A stretch of DNA of 64,000 nt from Corynebacterium sp. BD556 (lineage in GTDB: Bacteria; Actinomycetota; Actinomycetes; Mycobacteriales; Mycobacteriaceae), in NCBI RefSeq assembly GCF_038452275.1, contig NZ_CP141643.1:806001-870000 (forward strand), in the 5' to 3' direction. The notes beneath the pieces were generated by a model. The model worked only from the letters and a program-made list of their open reading frames with translations, was not told where the DNA came from and searched no databases. The position numbers and the translations under genes are program-made. Below, piece by piece: positions 11,349-20,526 of this stretch; position 1 is the first letter of the stretch; each line of letters starts with the position of its first letter.

Positions 11349-12013
11349 GTTTCGCTGGCCTGGGCTGCTGCGGCGAGTCGGCGCAGCTTATCGACAGCTT
11401 CCGCTGGGTTATCCGCCCCGAAAACCGCGGAACCGGCGACGAAGGCGTCGACGCCTGCCTCTGCGGCCTGGGCAATGGTCTCGTTGCCGATGCCGCCGTC
11501 AATACCAATGATTGTGTTGAGTCCGCGCTCGGCGATGTGGTCACGCAGCGTCATCACTTTGCCAAGCACCTCAGGCATGAACTTTTGCCCGCCGAAGCCG
11601 GGTTCGACGCTCATAATCATCACCTGGTCGAATAGATCGAGGTTGTCTAGGTAAGGCTCGATGGGTGTGCCAGGTTTGATGGCGAAGCCGGTTTGGGCGC
11701 CAAGCTGTTTGACCTGCTGCGCCGCCGCGACGTGGTCTTTGACGGCCTCGACGTGGAAGATGAGACGGTCGCCGCCGGCGCGAATGTAGGTTTCAAACCA
11801 GCGCTCAGGTTCCTCAATCATCAAATGCATGTCGAAAAACTGCCCGGAGACACCTTTGACGGCCTTGGTCACATCCGGGCCGAAGGAGAGGTTGGGAACG
11901 AAGTGACCATCCATGATGTCCACATGAATCAGGTCAGCGTTGGCCACTTTGCGCACGTCGTTGCCCAAGTTGGCGTAGTCAGCCGCGAGGATGGAAGGGG
12001 CGATGTAGATCAT
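11345..12013 (-). CDS. rpe: Ribulose-phosphate 3-epimerase
   Basis: Interconverts ribulose 5-phosphate and xylulose 5-phosphate in the pentose phosphate pathway. Start at ATG 12013 (MIYIAPSILAADYANLG) with AGGGTAGAG upstream; 222 residues as usual. Signature segments: HVDIMDGHFVPNLSFG (about 34-49), MSVEPGFGGQKF (about 142-153) and IGIDGGIG (about 175-182) with the metal-binding Asp and His residues. It sits between rsmB, 5 bp upstream, and ribD, overlapping. Ribulose 5-phosphate is also the RibBA substrate, a sensible neighbour. Confidence 0.97.
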   Translation of the reverse strand: MIYIAPSILAADYANLGNDVRKVANADLIHVDIMDGHFVPNLSFGPDVTKAVKGVSGQFFDMHLMIEEPERWFETYIRAGGDRLIFHVEAVKDHVAAAQQVKQLGAQTGFAIKPGTPIEPYLDNLDLFDQVMIMSVEPGFGGQKFMPEVLGKVMTLRDHIAERGLNTIIGIDGGIGNETIAQAAEAGVDAFVAGSAVFGADNPAEAVDKLRRLAAAAQASET

Positions 12014-12018
12014 GTTCT

Positions 12019-13452
12019 CTACCCTAGCTTTCTCAGCACCGCGAAAAACATCGCGTCGGTTCCGTGGCGATGCGGCCACATCTGCACGCTCGGACCTTCA
12101 CCCACATTGTCCATTTCTCCCACGAGGCCACGTGCGTCGAGCTCTGCGACCTCACCGGCGGCAAGCGCCTTGTCGACAATCCCGCGCGTTTCCCGCAGAT
12201 CCGGCGAACACGTCGAGTAAACCACCACACCACCCGGGCGGGTGAGCTTGATGGCGGAAGCAAGCAACTCCTCTTGCAAGTCGTTGAGCTGCGCGATGTC
12301 GGATTCCGATTTGGTCCAGCGTGCCTCCGGGCGACGGCGCAAAGCACCGAGGCCGGAACAGGGGGCGTCGACAAGCACGCGATCAAAGCCTTCGTCAAGG
12401 CCCGGGTTGCGGCCGTCGGCGGTGTGCACAGTCACCGGCAGACCGTTGACTGCTTTGCGAACCAACTCAGCGCGGTGATCGCTGATCTCAACGGCGTCCA
12501 CATGCGCGCCATCAATGCCGGCCAAAGCACCCAAAAGCGCGGCCTTGCCGCCGGGTCCGGCGCACAGATCCAACCAGCGGCCACGATCACCTTCAACCTC
12601 AACCTCAGCGAGTGCCCACGCGATGAGCTGGGAGCCCTCGTCCTGCACCGCCGCAAGACCCTCGCGCACCGGCTCCAACTCGCCCGGATCGCCCTCGGGC
12701 AGGTACACAGCGTACGGCGAAAAGGTGCCCTCCTCGCCGCCGGTGACGGCAGCGAGCTCCGCTGCTGTCATCTCCCCGGGCCGCGCCACAAGATGCACGA
12801 TCGGGCGTTGGCTATCCGCCGCTAGGGCCAAGTCCAACTCCTCGCTTCCGAGCGTGGCTGCAAAGGAACGCGCAATCCATTCGGGATGCGCGGTGGTAAA
12901 AGCGCGCCTGGCCAACTCTCCTTCCGGGGCAAGCTTGTCAATCCACTGTTTAGTGGGGGTGCGCGAGATTGTGCGCAAAATGGCGTTGGCGAAGCCTTTC
13001 GCCTGCCCCTGCCCGGCTGCCTCGACGAGACGCACGGACGTATCGACCGCCGCGTGCGGTTCCACTCGTGTGTAAAGCAACTGGTAGGCGCCCACGCGCA
13101 GCGCCGCCAAGACCTCAGGGGAGATGTCATCTAGTGGGCGCGAGGAGGACTCGGAGATGACCGCGTCAATTACCCCAAGTGCGCGCAACGCCCCGTAAGT
13201 CAACTCGGTGGCGAAGGCGGCGTCGCGGCCGGTGATCTTCCTGTCGCGCAAAAGCCTCGGCAGCGTCAAGTTCGCGTAGGCGCCGTCGACAGCGACGCGC
13301 AGCACTACCTCCCAAGCTGCCTCGCGCGCCGGGTCACCGATACTGACCGGCGCGATCTTATGATCTTGGCGCGGTTTGGCCCCCTTTTCGGTGCGGGGGT
13401 TCGCCTTTGCTTGACGACGCCCTGTCGACCGCGACCGGAATCCACCACTCAT
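12019..13452 (-). CDS. rsmB: 16S rRNA m5C967 methyltransferase (RsmB/Sun family)
   Basis: 477-residue SAM-dependent RNA cytosine-5 methyltransferase. After a basic N-terminal tail of about 40 residues comes a NusB-like RNA-binding domain (about 45-175) and then the Rossmann methyltransferase domain. Motif I reads DLCAGPGGKAALLGAL near 293; motif IV is DAPCSGLGALRRRPEARW; motif VI is YSTCSP with the catalytic Cys. The start overlaps the fmt stop by four bases. Neighbours fmt and def also serve protein synthesis. Confidence 0.94.
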   Translation of the reverse strand: MSGGFRSRSTGRRQAKANPRTEKGAKPRQDHKIAPVSIGDPAREAAWEVVLRVAVDGAYANLTLPRLLRDRKITGRDAAFATELTYGALRALGVIDAVISESSSRPLDDISPEVLAALRVGAYQLLYTRVEPHAAVDTSVRLVEAAGQGQAKGFANAILRTISRTPTKQWIDKLAPEGELARRAFTTAHPEWIARSFAATLGSEELDLALAADSQRPIVHLVARPGEMTAAELAAVTGGEEGTFSPYAVYLPEGDPGELEPVREGLAAVQDEGSQLIAWALAEVEVEGDRGRWLDLCAGPGGKAALLGALAGIDGAHVDAVEISDHRAELVRKAVNGLPVTVHTADGRNPGLDEGFDRVLVDAPCSGLGALRRRPEARWTKSESDIAQLNDLQEELLASAIKLTRPGGVVVYSTCSPDLRETRGIVDKALAAGEVAELDARGLVGEMDNVGEGPSVQMWPHRHGTDAMFFAVLRKLG

Positions 13453-14381
13453 TCAAAGACCACTCCCTCATCCACTACATCTGCGGCCAAACCTCGCACC
13501 CATGCGTTGGCCTCCATCATCTTCTTTCCCGGCGGCTGGATCAATCCGAGCACGACATCGAAAGACCCTGTGCCCACAACCACCGAGCTTCTGCCAACCT
13601 GTACGTGTCCCGGTTGCAACTGCTTAGTGTCGGTGGTGGTTACGGGGCCGACCTTGATACGTGCGTCTTGCCATGTTGTCCATGCCCCAGGTCCGGGAGT
13701 GTAGGCACGGATGAGCCGGTCGACCTCCTTTGCGGGTTTAGCCCAGTCCACTCGCGCATCTGCGGTGGCAAGCTTCGGGGCGTAGGTGCCTTTTTCCGGC
13801 TGCGGAGTCGCAACGGCCGTGCCGTTATCCAACGCGGTCATAGTCTCCACCAGCAAATCCGCTCCGCGGTAGGCGAGGCGAGTGAGTAGATCGTCGGCGG
13901 TGTCGCTTCGCCGAATCTCCTCCTCCTTTATCGCCAAAATGTCACCGGTATCGAGTCCTTCGTTGATGCGAAAGACTGTCACGCCGGTTTTTTCGTCACC
14001 ATTGCGGATCGCTGCTTGGACCGGGGCCGCTCCGCGCCAGGCGGGCAGCTTTGAAAAGTGCAAATTGACCCAGCCGTGCGGGGCGATATCCAGCATGTCT
14101 TGCGGAATCAGGTTGCCGTAGGCAACAACGGGGATCGCATCTGGGGCGAGCTGGGTAAGCCTTGCCCGGATCGCTTCGTTGTCGCGCAGAGTTTCCGGCG
14201 TGAGCACCTCAATCCCCTGCTCACGCGCCAAGGCTTTGACCGGCGAGGCGTGCAGGCTGCGACCCCGGCCGCGGCGCGCATCGGGTCGTGTCAGCACCGC
14301 GACGACCTCATGCTCCGAGTCAATCAATTTTTGCAAAGCCACCACCGCTGGTTCAGGGGTTCCGGCAAACACCAGGCGCAT
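13449..14381 (-). CDS. fmt: Methionyl-tRNA formyltransferase
   Basis: Formylates initiator Met-tRNA using 10-formyltetrahydrofolate. The 310-residue protein starts with MRLVFAGTPEPAVVAL and has the folate/catalytic segment HFSKLPAWRGAAPVQAAI (about 108-125), followed by GVTVFRINEGLDTGDIL; the C-terminal OB-fold tRNA-binding domain covers about 205-310. It lies 3 bp after def and overlaps rsmB by 4 bp, a standard def-fmt-rsmB arrangement. Confidence 0.97.
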   Translation of the reverse strand: MRLVFAGTPEPAVVALQKLIDSEHEVVAVLTRPDARRGRGRSLHASPVKALAREQGIEVLTPETLRDNEAIRARLTQLAPDAIPVVAYGNLIPQDMLDIAPHGWVNLHFSKLPAWRGAAPVQAAIRNGDEKTGVTVFRINEGLDTGDILAIKEEEIRRSDTADDLLTRLAYRGADLLVETMTALDNGTAVATPQPEKGTYAPKLATADARVDWAKPAKEVDRLIRAYTPGPGAWTTWQDARIKVGPVTTTDTKQLQPGHVQVGRSSVVVGTGSFDVVLGLIQPPGKKMMEANAWVRGLAADVVDEGVVFE

Positions 14382-14384
14382 AAC

Positions 14385-14885
14385 TTATTTTTCCTTCCAC
14401 CAATCAGCGGCGCGAATCTTCGCCATTGCTTCCTTGCGCACATCCGATTCCATCCGGCGCATAAACATGATTCCGTCCAGATGGTCGACCTCATGTTGGA
14501 TACAGCGGGCCAACAAGCCGCTTCCGCGGATGGCAAGCGGCCTGCCCAATGCATCCCAACCCGTACACACTACGTCGTTGTGGCGGGTCACCGGGCCCCT
14601 CACACCAGGCACCGACAGACACCCTTCGATCCCTGTCTGCAGCTGCTCCCCACGAGCATGCCACACCGGGTTGATCACATGTCCCCGAAGGTTGTGGCAA
14701 TCAAAGACGAAGACGCGCAACGCAAACCCGATCTGGTTAGCTGCCAGGCCGACGCCGCCAGCTTCATCCATCGTGTCCAGCATGTCGTCGACGAGGCGCT
14801 GCAGCGACTTACCAAAGTCCTTGACAGGGCTTGCCGCGGTAGAAAGAACCGGGTCGCCGAACATTTTCACTTCGCGCACTGCCAT
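14385..14885 (-). CDS. def: Peptide deformylase
   Basis: Removes the N-formyl group from nascent proteins. Start at ATG 14885 (MAVREVKMFGDPVL), giving 166 residues; longer in-frame readings overlap the priA coding region without family similarity. All three metal-site motifs are present: GVGLAANQIG (about 43-52), EGCLSVPG with the Cys metal ligand (about 88-95), and QHEVDHLDG with the HExxH-like ligands (about 132-140). First of def-fmt-rsmB, with priA 41 bp upstream. Confidence 0.96.
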   Translation of the reverse strand: MAVREVKMFGDPVLSTAASPVKDFGKSLQRLVDDMLDTMDEAGGVGLAANQIGFALRVFVFDCHNLRGHVINPVWHARGEQLQTGIEGCLSVPGVRGPVTRHNDVVCTGWDALGRPLAIRGSGLLARCIQHEVDHLDGIMFMRRMESDVRKEAMAKIRAADWWKEK

Positions 14886-14926
14886 GGGTATGAAGTCTAC
14901 TTGCCCGCCCAAGCCCGCAGCGGGCG

Positions 14927-16978
14927 CTATCCAATGTCGACGGGATCCACCTGAATACGAAGCGGCAAGTCCTGTTTGCGCGTCGCCCGGTTGACCATGC
15001 CGATCCGCAACGCACGACCCAACTCCGCACGCCGTGCCAAGGGGCTTCGCACCAGCATCCGCTGCGCGTGACCATAGGTGGGCCTGTCCCACTCCCCCGG
15101 CACATCAACACCGGCCGGCATGTCCACGGGCCCAAGTTTCTCGGCGTGTTCGGGCAACTGTGTGTGGGCGAAGAAATCCTCCAGCGCGGCGCGGGGCCCA
15201 TCAACGACCGCGACGTGTACCGCCGGCGGAAAGCGGGCCTCGCGGCGCTGCTCCAACTCAAGGGCAGCGTGCCCCACCACATCCCACCGAATCAAATGCT
15301 GCACCGGGGCAAGAGCCGGGTCAGCAACCACAATGACTTCACCGCCGTCGCCGCGTTTTTCCACGAGAGTCGCCGCCGCACACCACTTTTCAAAGGCATC
15401 TTCTACCGCCCGCAAATCAGGCCGCGCAAGCAGCGCCCACGTGTCCAACAACACGGCCGCACCGTAGCCGCCCTCAGCCACCCGAGGCTCCGCACCCGGA
15501 GTTGCCACAACGATCATCGCCTCGCGCGGCACAGAGTCGAGGATGCGCTCTCCCCACGAGGTGCGCACCTTCGTACGTGGAAAGGCGCGCCCCAGCTCCT
15601 CTGCGGTGCGTTCAGTGCCGAGCACCACGGCGCGCAGCCGGCGCGAACCGCACACCGGGCACACGTGCGCGGGATCGACACGCCCGCACCAGCCGCACGA
15701 AGGTGCGGCTGCCTCGCCGCCGTGAGGAAGACTCAACGGACCGTTGCACCAGCGGCAGCGGGCAGGGGTGCGGCACTGCCCGCAGGCAAGCGAACGCACA
15801 TACCCAGTTCGCGGGACCTGGAACAGCACCGGGGCACCCCGCCTGAGAGCTTGAGTGGCCACCTGAAAAGCCACCGAAGGCAAACGCGCCTGACCTGCCC
15901 GCGGGTCGCGTTCCAACGCGAAAGCGGAATCTCCGGCGGCGCGAATCAACGGCCCCCGAACACGTAACACCTCCCGCGGCGCCACGAGTTCGTGCATCCA
16001 CCCGGATTCCACCAGGAGCTGCACCTCCGCGGTGCGCGAGTGAGCGCCAATGAGAAGTGAAACCTTTTCCAACGCGCAACGAGTAGTCATCACTTCGCGC
16101 GCATGAACATAAGGGGCACGGGGGTCGACGAGGTTATCGTCGCCGTCGTGAAGCAACACCATCAACTTTAAATTCTGCACCGGCGCGAAAGCCGCTGAGC
16201 GTGTGCCAACGACAAGTCGTCCCTGCCCACACAGAATTGACAGGTAGCGAGAATAACGCGCCTGCGGACCCTGCGCGGAAGTCAGGACCGTAATTTGGCG
16301 TGGGCCCACCACCTCACGCAGTGCCTGCTCGCAGGCGTCCACGTCACGTTGATCTGGCACAACTATTAAAGCGCCGCCACCATCGATAGCGACCTTCGCC
16401 GCTAAAGCCGCCACCGCACCTGCCCACCTTTCCCCCGGGGCGATCTGCCACGCGGCGCGAGCCAACTTCCCAGCCACCACAGCATCAACAAAGGACTGCC
16501 CGAACTCGTAGCCCGTCCACGCAGACAAATCAGGCTCTGTTGCCTGCCCTAAACTCTCCCACGGGCTCGAACGATCCGTTTCCTCCGCCTTCACGTGACG
16601 CGCCGGGATCGCGCTGCGGTAGATGTCGCTGCGGATACCGGCGTAGCGCTGAGCGAGGGCGTCGACAAGCGAACGCACATTCTCCGGCGCCACGACGGCC
16701 GGACTAATCACACGCTCAATGAAGCGCAGCGTGCCCTCGTGCTCGGAGGTCGACTCGCGGGAAGTAACGATGGCGTCAACGAGCCGACCACCAAAGCGGA
16801 TGCGTACCCTGACCCCCGGCTGCGCTGCCTCAGAATCCTTCTGCGTGACCAGATAGTCGAACTCACGGTCAAGGTGAGCGAGGCCCAAAAGGGGAAGCAG
16901 GCGCGCGACGGGCAGCTCAGCCGCAGGCTCCGCCCCAGACGAACTCGACATGGCACCACATTGTATCCCCACGGTCAT
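14927..16978 (-). CDS. priA: PriA-like primosomal protein N', lacking helicase motifs
   Basis: 683 residues from ATG 16978, or 674 from ATG 16951, which fits the family equally well. The N-terminal PriA DNA-binding region is present (VARLLPLLGLAHLDREFDY, then AQRYAGIRSDI). The zinc-binding cysteine pairs are intact near residues 395-440 (CGQCRTPARCRWC and CGWCG...CPVCGS). The position of Walker A reads APGERWAGA instead of GxTGSGKT, and the DEEH box region reads HDGDDN, so ATP-driven helicase activity is not expected. This degeneration is typical of actinobacterial PriA. Replication restart scaffold is an inference. Confidence 0.9.
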   Translation of the reverse strand: MTVGIQCGAMSSSSGAEPAAELPVARLLPLLGLAHLDREFDYLVTQKDSEAAQPGVRVRIRFGGRLVDAIVTSRESTSEHEGTLRFIERVISPAVVAPENVRSLVDALAQRYAGIRSDIYRSAIPARHVKAEETDRSSPWESLGQATEPDLSAWTGYEFGQSFVDAVVAGKLARAAWQIAPGERWAGAVAALAAKVAIDGGGALIVVPDQRDVDACEQALREVVGPRQITVLTSAQGPQARYSRYLSILCGQGRLVVGTRSAAFAPVQNLKLMVLLHDGDDNLVDPRAPYVHAREVMTTRCALEKVSLLIGAHSRTAEVQLLVESGWMHELVAPREVLRVRGPLIRAAGDSAFALERDPRAGQARLPSVAFQVATQALRRGAPVLFQVPRTGYVRSLACGQCRTPARCRWCNGPLSLPHGGEAAAPSCGWCGRVDPAHVCPVCGSRRLRAVVLGTERTAEELGRAFPRTKVRTSWGERILDSVPREAMIVVATPGAEPRVAEGGYGAAVLLDTWALLARPDLRAVEDAFEKWCAAATLVEKRGDGGEVIVVADPALAPVQHLIRWDVVGHAALELEQRREARFPPAVHVAVVDGPRAALEDFFAHTQLPEHAEKLGPVDMPAGVDVPGEWDRPTYGHAQRMLVRSPLARRAELGRALRIGMVNRATRKQDLPLRIQVDPVDIG

Positions 16979-17006
16979 CTGCCGAACCCGACCACGACGC
17001 TAGGGC

Positions 17007-18227
17007 CTATGCCAAACCGGCGGCCTCGCGCAGCTTGTCTACGCGATCAAGCCTCTCCCAGGGCAAATCAAGGTCGGTGCGGCCAAAGTGACCATAAGCA
17101 GCAGTGGGCCCGTAGATCGGTCGCAGCAAGTCAAGCTCGTCGATGATCGCGGCTGGACGCAAATCAAAGACCTTTTCTACCGCCTGCTGAATCGCCTCAT
17201 CGGAAAGTCCCTCGGCTGCGGTGCCGAACGTCTCCACATACAACCCGACCGGTGTGGCGCGCCCGATTGCATAGGCAACCTGAATTTCCACCCGCTGCGC
17301 CAACCCGGCGGCCACGACGTTTTTCGCCACCCACCGCATTGCGTAGGCGCCGGAGCGGTCCACCTTCGATGGATCCTTGCCCGAAAAAGCGCCACCGCCA
17401 TGGCGGGCCATGCCACCGTACGTGTCCACGATGATCTTGCGGCCCGTCAGTCCGGCATCCCCCATCGGGCCACCAACAGTAAAAGAACCGGAGGGGTTGA
17501 CCAAAAGCTTCGTCTCTGCGTCGCAGTAGCGGCCCAGATCTGCGTTCTCGATGACCCAGTCCACCACATGCTTCCTGATGGCATCTTCTAGCTCCCGCCC
17601 CGTGAACTCCTCCACGTGCTGCGTAGAGATGACGATAGTGTCGATGCGCACTGGGACATCACCCTCGTAGGCGAAGGTGACCTGGGTTTTGCCGTCGGGA
17701 CGCAACTGCGGCAAAATCTCCTCCTTGCGAACCTGAGTCAAACGGCGCGCGAGGCGGTGCGCGGTAGCAATCGGCAACGGCATGTACTCGGGGGTTTCGT
17801 TGGTGGCATAACCGAACATCAGACCCTGGTCGCCCGCGCCCGCCAAGTCGTTTTCCTCGGTGGAGCCGTCCTCGCGGTGCTCTTGGGAGACGTCGACGCC
17901 TTTCGCAATTTCCTCCGATTGTTCGCCTATCGCGACGTTGACTCCGCAGGAGCGGCCGTCGAATCCGACAAAGGAGGAGGTAAAACCGATATCGAGAAGT
18001 TTGTTGCGCACGATCGCAGAAATGTTGGAGTACGCGGTGGTGGAGACTTCTCCGACGACGTGGACCTGGCCGGTGGTCACGAGTGTTTCCACCGCGACGC
18101 GAGCATGCTTGTCCTGGCGGAGAATGTCATCAAGGATCGCGTCGGAGATGGCGTCGCAAATCTTGTCCGGGTGTCCCTCGGTGACGGATTCGCTTGTAAA
18201 CAAACGGTGGTAGTTCGAGGTTGTCAA
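17007..18227 (-). CDS. metK: S-adenosylmethionine synthetase
   Basis: Makes SAM from methionine and ATP. 406 residues with [20 protein letters not shown] at the N-terminus, [12 protein letters not shown] near 131 and [16 protein letters not shown] near 280 (P-loop-like triphosphate motif). The start is TTG at 18227, preceded by AAGGAAAA six bases upstream; no better ATG exists. An exact McbR-type operator lies 42-57 bp upstream, so the gene probably has its own methionine-responsive promoter inside the end of coaBC. Confidence 0.97.
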   Translation of the reverse strand: MTTSNYHRLFTSESVTEGHPDKICDAISDAILDDILRQDKHARVAVETLVTTGQVHVVGEVSTTAYSNISAIVRNKLLDIGFTSSFVGFDGRSCGVNVAIGEQSEEIAKGVDVSQEHREDGSTEENDLAGAGDQGLMFGYATNETPEYMPLPIATAHRLARRLTQVRKEEILPQLRPDGKTQVTFAYEGDVPVRIDTIVISTQHVEEFTGRELEDAIRKHVVDWVIENADLGRYCDAETKLLVNPSGSFTVGGPMGDAGLTGRKIIVDTYGGMARHGGGAFSGKDPSKVDRSGAYAMRWVAKNVVAAGLAQRVEIQVAYAIGRATPVGLYVETFGTAAEGLSDEAIQQAVEKVFDLRPAAIIDELDLLRPIYGPTAAYGHFGRTDLDLPWERLDRVDKLREAAGLA

Positions 18228-18268
18228 GAGTTTTCCTTATGGACGGGCAGCAAGTATCAACACAACAA

Positions 18269-18284
18269 TAGACCAAGCGGTCTA
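18269..18284. promoter_or_regulatory. McbR-type operator upstream of metK
   Basis: The sequence TAGAC-CAAGCG-GTCTA matches exactly the TAGAC-N6-GTCTA consensus described for McbR, the TetR-type repressor of methionine and cysteine genes in C. glutamicum, where metK is a known target. The palindrome extends to TAGACC/GGTCTA. Its last bases overlap the coaBC stop codon (18282-18284), so the metK promoter/operator lies at the very end of that gene. McbR itself is not encoded in this window; binding is inferred from the motif. Confidence 0.85.
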
Positions 18285-19511
18285 ATTTGCAAACCGTTCA
18301 GTCCACTTCTCCATTGCCTCCCACATCTGCACCGCGATGACATGCTTCGTGCCATCCGCGATCTCGTTGACGGAACCGTCGCTAGCCACCAACCACCCCC
18401 GGTTACGCTCCTCACCGAATACCTTCCCGCCCGCAACGTCATTAACCATCAACATATCCGCACCCTTGCGCGCCAACTTCGCCTTGCCATACTCGAGCGC
18501 GTTGTCAGTCTCCGCCGCGAAACCCACAATCAGCGCGTCAATCTCCCCCGCCTCGCGCCTGTCAACCAAGAGGCGCAAAACATCCGGGTTCTCCGTCAAA
18601 TGGATGGTAGACAAAGCGCCGTCCGCCTCCCCCTTCTTCAACTTCGAGCTTGCCTCTGCCGCGGGGCGAAAATCAGCCACCGCCGCGGCCATGATGACCA
18701 CATCAGCCCCGACAGCTCGCGTAAGCATCTCCGCTTCGAGTTCGCGTGTCGAGCGCACACGCACCACCTCCACCCCGGCCGGGGTGTCCAACGACTCAGT
18801 ATTCGCTGCCACCACAGTAACCGTCGCCCCTTTGTGTGCAGCGATATCCGCCAAGGCAAATCCCTGCCGGCCGGAGGAGCGGTTGCCAATGTAGCGCACT
18901 GGGTCGATGTTTTCTTGGGTTCCTCCCGCACTGATGAGAACCCGCTTGCCCTCAAGCGTGCGCTCGATAGGCCCGGTCTGCGCCACCGTGCGCGCCAGCT
19001 CCGCGATCGCACCCGGTTCAAGCAACCGGCCGGGACCAGTATCAACACCCGTTAAACGACCGTGCGCCGGTTCGAGCACCGTCATGCCACGCTTGCGCAA
19101 AGTAGCCACGTTGGCGCGAGTGGCGGAATTGAGCCACATCTCGGTGTGCATCGCCGGTGCTATCACGATCGGACACGTCGCCACGAGAATGGATGAGGTC
19201 AGCAAATCATCTGCACGCCCGGCAGCAATACGGGCAATCAGGTCGGCGGTGGCCGGGGCGATGACTATTAACTCAGCCTCCTGCCCCACCCGCACATGCT
19301 GCACTTCGTCGACGCGGGTGAAAACCCCAGTATCTACCGGATGGCCAGACAGGGCCTCGAACGTGGCCGCGCCAACGAAGTTCAACGCATTTTCCGTCGG
19401 CACTACCCTGACATCATCGCCGCGCTCCTTGAAGTCACGAACAAGATGGCATGCCTTGTAGGCGGCGATACCGCCAGCGACACCGACGACAACTTTCCTG
19501 GCTTCGTTCAT
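18282..19511 (-). CDS. coaBC: Bifunctional phosphopantothenoylcysteine decarboxylase / phosphopantothenate-cysteine ligase
   Basis: Two consecutive steps of coenzyme A synthesis. The N-terminal CoaC flavoprotein domain (about 1-190) has VVGVAGGIAAYKA, the PAMHTEMW substrate motif and the active-site Cys in ATCPIVIAPAMH. The C-terminal CoaB domain begins with LISAGGTQENIDPVRYIGNR (about 191-210) and contains the KxKK-like SSKLKKGE segment near 290. Length 409 is normal. It lies downstream of rpoZ with a 90-bp gap. Confidence 0.96.
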   Translation of the reverse strand: MNEARKVVVGVAGGIAAYKACHLVRDFKERGDDVRVVPTENALNFVGAATFEALSGHPVDTGVFTRVDEVQHVRVGQEAELIVIAPATADLIARIAAGRADDLLTSSILVATCPIVIAPAMHTEMWLNSATRANVATLRKRGMTVLEPAHGRLTGVDTGPGRLLEPGAIAELARTVAQTGPIERTLEGKRVLISAGGTQENIDPVRYIGNRSSGRQGFALADIAAHKGATVTVVAANTESLDTPAGVEVVRVRSTRELEAEMLTRAVGADVVIMAAAVADFRPAAEASSKLKKGEADGALSTIHLTENPDVLRLLVDRREAGEIDALIVGFAAETDNALEYGKAKLARKGADMLMVNDVAGGKVFGEERNRGWLVASDGSVNEIADGTKHVIAVQMWEAMEKWTERFAN

Positions 19512-19549
19512 GTCTGCCTAGTCTATCTACGAAGCTTCTCAACGCCGAA

Positions 19550-19579
19550 GGCGCGCCAACCCACATGGGGCGGCGCGCC
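19550..19579. repeat. GC-rich inverted repeat between rpoZ and coaBC
   Basis: Two copies of the self-complementary octamer GGCGCGCC (19550-19557 and 19572-19579) flank 14 bases, so the transcript can form an 8-bp stem. A small CGCC-TTC-GGCG hairpin overlaps its 3' arm on the leftward strand. There is no U-tract, so a classical terminator is unlikely; it may attenuate or protect the rpoZ 3' end. Confidence 0.35.
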
Positions 19580-19601
19580 TGCAGCGAAAAATATCGAGGC
19601 C

Positions 19602-19907
19602 CTAGCCTTCCTCGTGCTCGAGAAGGCCCGCCTGAATCTCACGCAAAGCGATGGACAACGGTTTTTCGCCCACCTCCGGCGTGACCAAAGGTCCGATGAA
19701 CTCGAAGACGCCCTCGTCATGCTCCTGGTAGAAGCTGTTGATCTGACGGGCCCGCTTCGCCGCGAAGATCACCAAGGCGTACTTCGAAGACACCTTGGTG
19801 AGAAGTTCGTCGATCGGCGGAGCAGTAATGCCTTCGGGCGTGTCGTAGACCATCTCGTCGGTGGCCTGTTCGTTCGACAGGTCGTTGGATACGTTGCTCA
19901 CTTGCAC
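19602..19907 (-). CDS. rpoZ: RNA polymerase omega subunit
   Basis: Small RNA polymerase subunit that aids beta' folding and assembly. The product, 101 residues from GTG 19907 or 99 from GTG 19901 (better spaced to AGG), contains the omega core [27 protein letters not shown] (split at residues 33 and 50), with the conserved KRARQIN helix. The C-terminal [13 protein letters not shown] is also typical. The gmk-rpoZ-coaBC order is common in actinobacteria. Confidence 0.95.
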   Translation of the reverse strand: MQVSNVSNDLSNEQATDEMVYDTPEGITAPPIDELLTKVSSKYALVIFAAKRARQINSFYQEHDEGVFEFIGPLVTPEVGEKPLSIALREIQAGLLEHEEG

Positions 19908-19937
19908 CTACTGTTTCTGCGGCTTGTTTTCAAAGGG

Positions 19938-20522
19938 CTAATTCTCGGCGTCTGCGTTTAACAGAATACCGGCAATGGTTGCGACGGTTTCATCAACGTC
20001 CTCATTGATCACAACGTCGTCGAATTCGTGCTGGGCTGCCAGCTCCGCCCGAGCTGTCTCCAGCCTCCGCTGGATTACTTCCTCAGGCTCAGTGCCCCTA
20101 CCAGTTAACCGGCCAACCAGCACCTCCCACGAAGGGGGAGCAAGAAAAACCGTCAAAGCCTCTGGCATGAGCGCCTTAATGTTGCGGGCACCCACCAAAT
20201 CGACCTCTACTAAAACGGGACGGCCGGCGTCCATCGCCTCCCGCACCGGTTGCGCCGGCGTACCGGAGCGTTGCAGGCCGCCGTGAATGTCGGCCCATTC
20301 AAGCATCTCCCCCGCGTCAATACGCTCTTGAAAGGCTTCCGGGGTGACGAAGAAGTAGTCCTGGCCATCCACTTCCCCGGGCCGCGGCTGACGGGTAGTC
20401 ATCGACACGGAGAAGTAGAGGTCGGGGACGTCATTGCACAGACGGTGGACGATAGTCGATTTACCGACAGCGGAAGGGCCAGCAAGAACAACCAGCCTCC
20501 CCCGCGACGTCACCTCTGCCAC
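19938..20522 (-). CDS. gmk: Guanylate kinase
   Basis: Phosphorylates GMP to GDP. Start chosen at GTG 20522 ([17 protein letters not shown]), eight bases after GAGGA and 4 bp after the mihF stop, giving 194 residues; an earlier in-frame start would overlap mihF. P-loop GPSAVGKST near residue 15, GMP-binding [18 protein letters not shown] (about 43-60) and the lid region [10 protein letters not shown] are present. Sits between mihF and rpoZ. Confidence 0.96.
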   Translation of the reverse strand: MAEVTSRGRLVVLAGPSAVGKSTIVHRLCNDVPDLYFSVSMTTRQPRPGEVDGQDYFFVTPEAFQERIDAGEMLEWADIHGGLQRSGTPAQPVREAMDAGRPVLVEVDLVGARNIKALMPEALTVFLAPPSWEVLVGRLTGRGTEPEEVIQRRLETARAELAAQHEFDDVVINEDVDETVATIAGILLNADAEN

Positions 20523-20526
20523 CGGA

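Noticed and set aside
11345..11360. FMN riboswitch before ribD
   Set aside because: ribD starts inside the rpe stop codon, so no leader exists; nothing like an RFN element was seen upstream of rpe either.
14058..14954. Long reading frame on the plus strand opposite fmt and def (298 codons)
   Set aside because: It lies fully antisense to two clear genes, has no recognisable domain, and reflects the high GC third-position bias.
18228..18281. SAM riboswitch before metK
   Set aside because: The leader is only about 54 bp to the coaBC stop and lacks SAM-riboswitch helices; the region is explained by an exact McbR operator.
19550..19579. GGCGCGCC repeats as an insertion-element border
   Set aside because: The octamer is itself palindromic, there is no transposase or target duplication, and a stem-loop explains it better.
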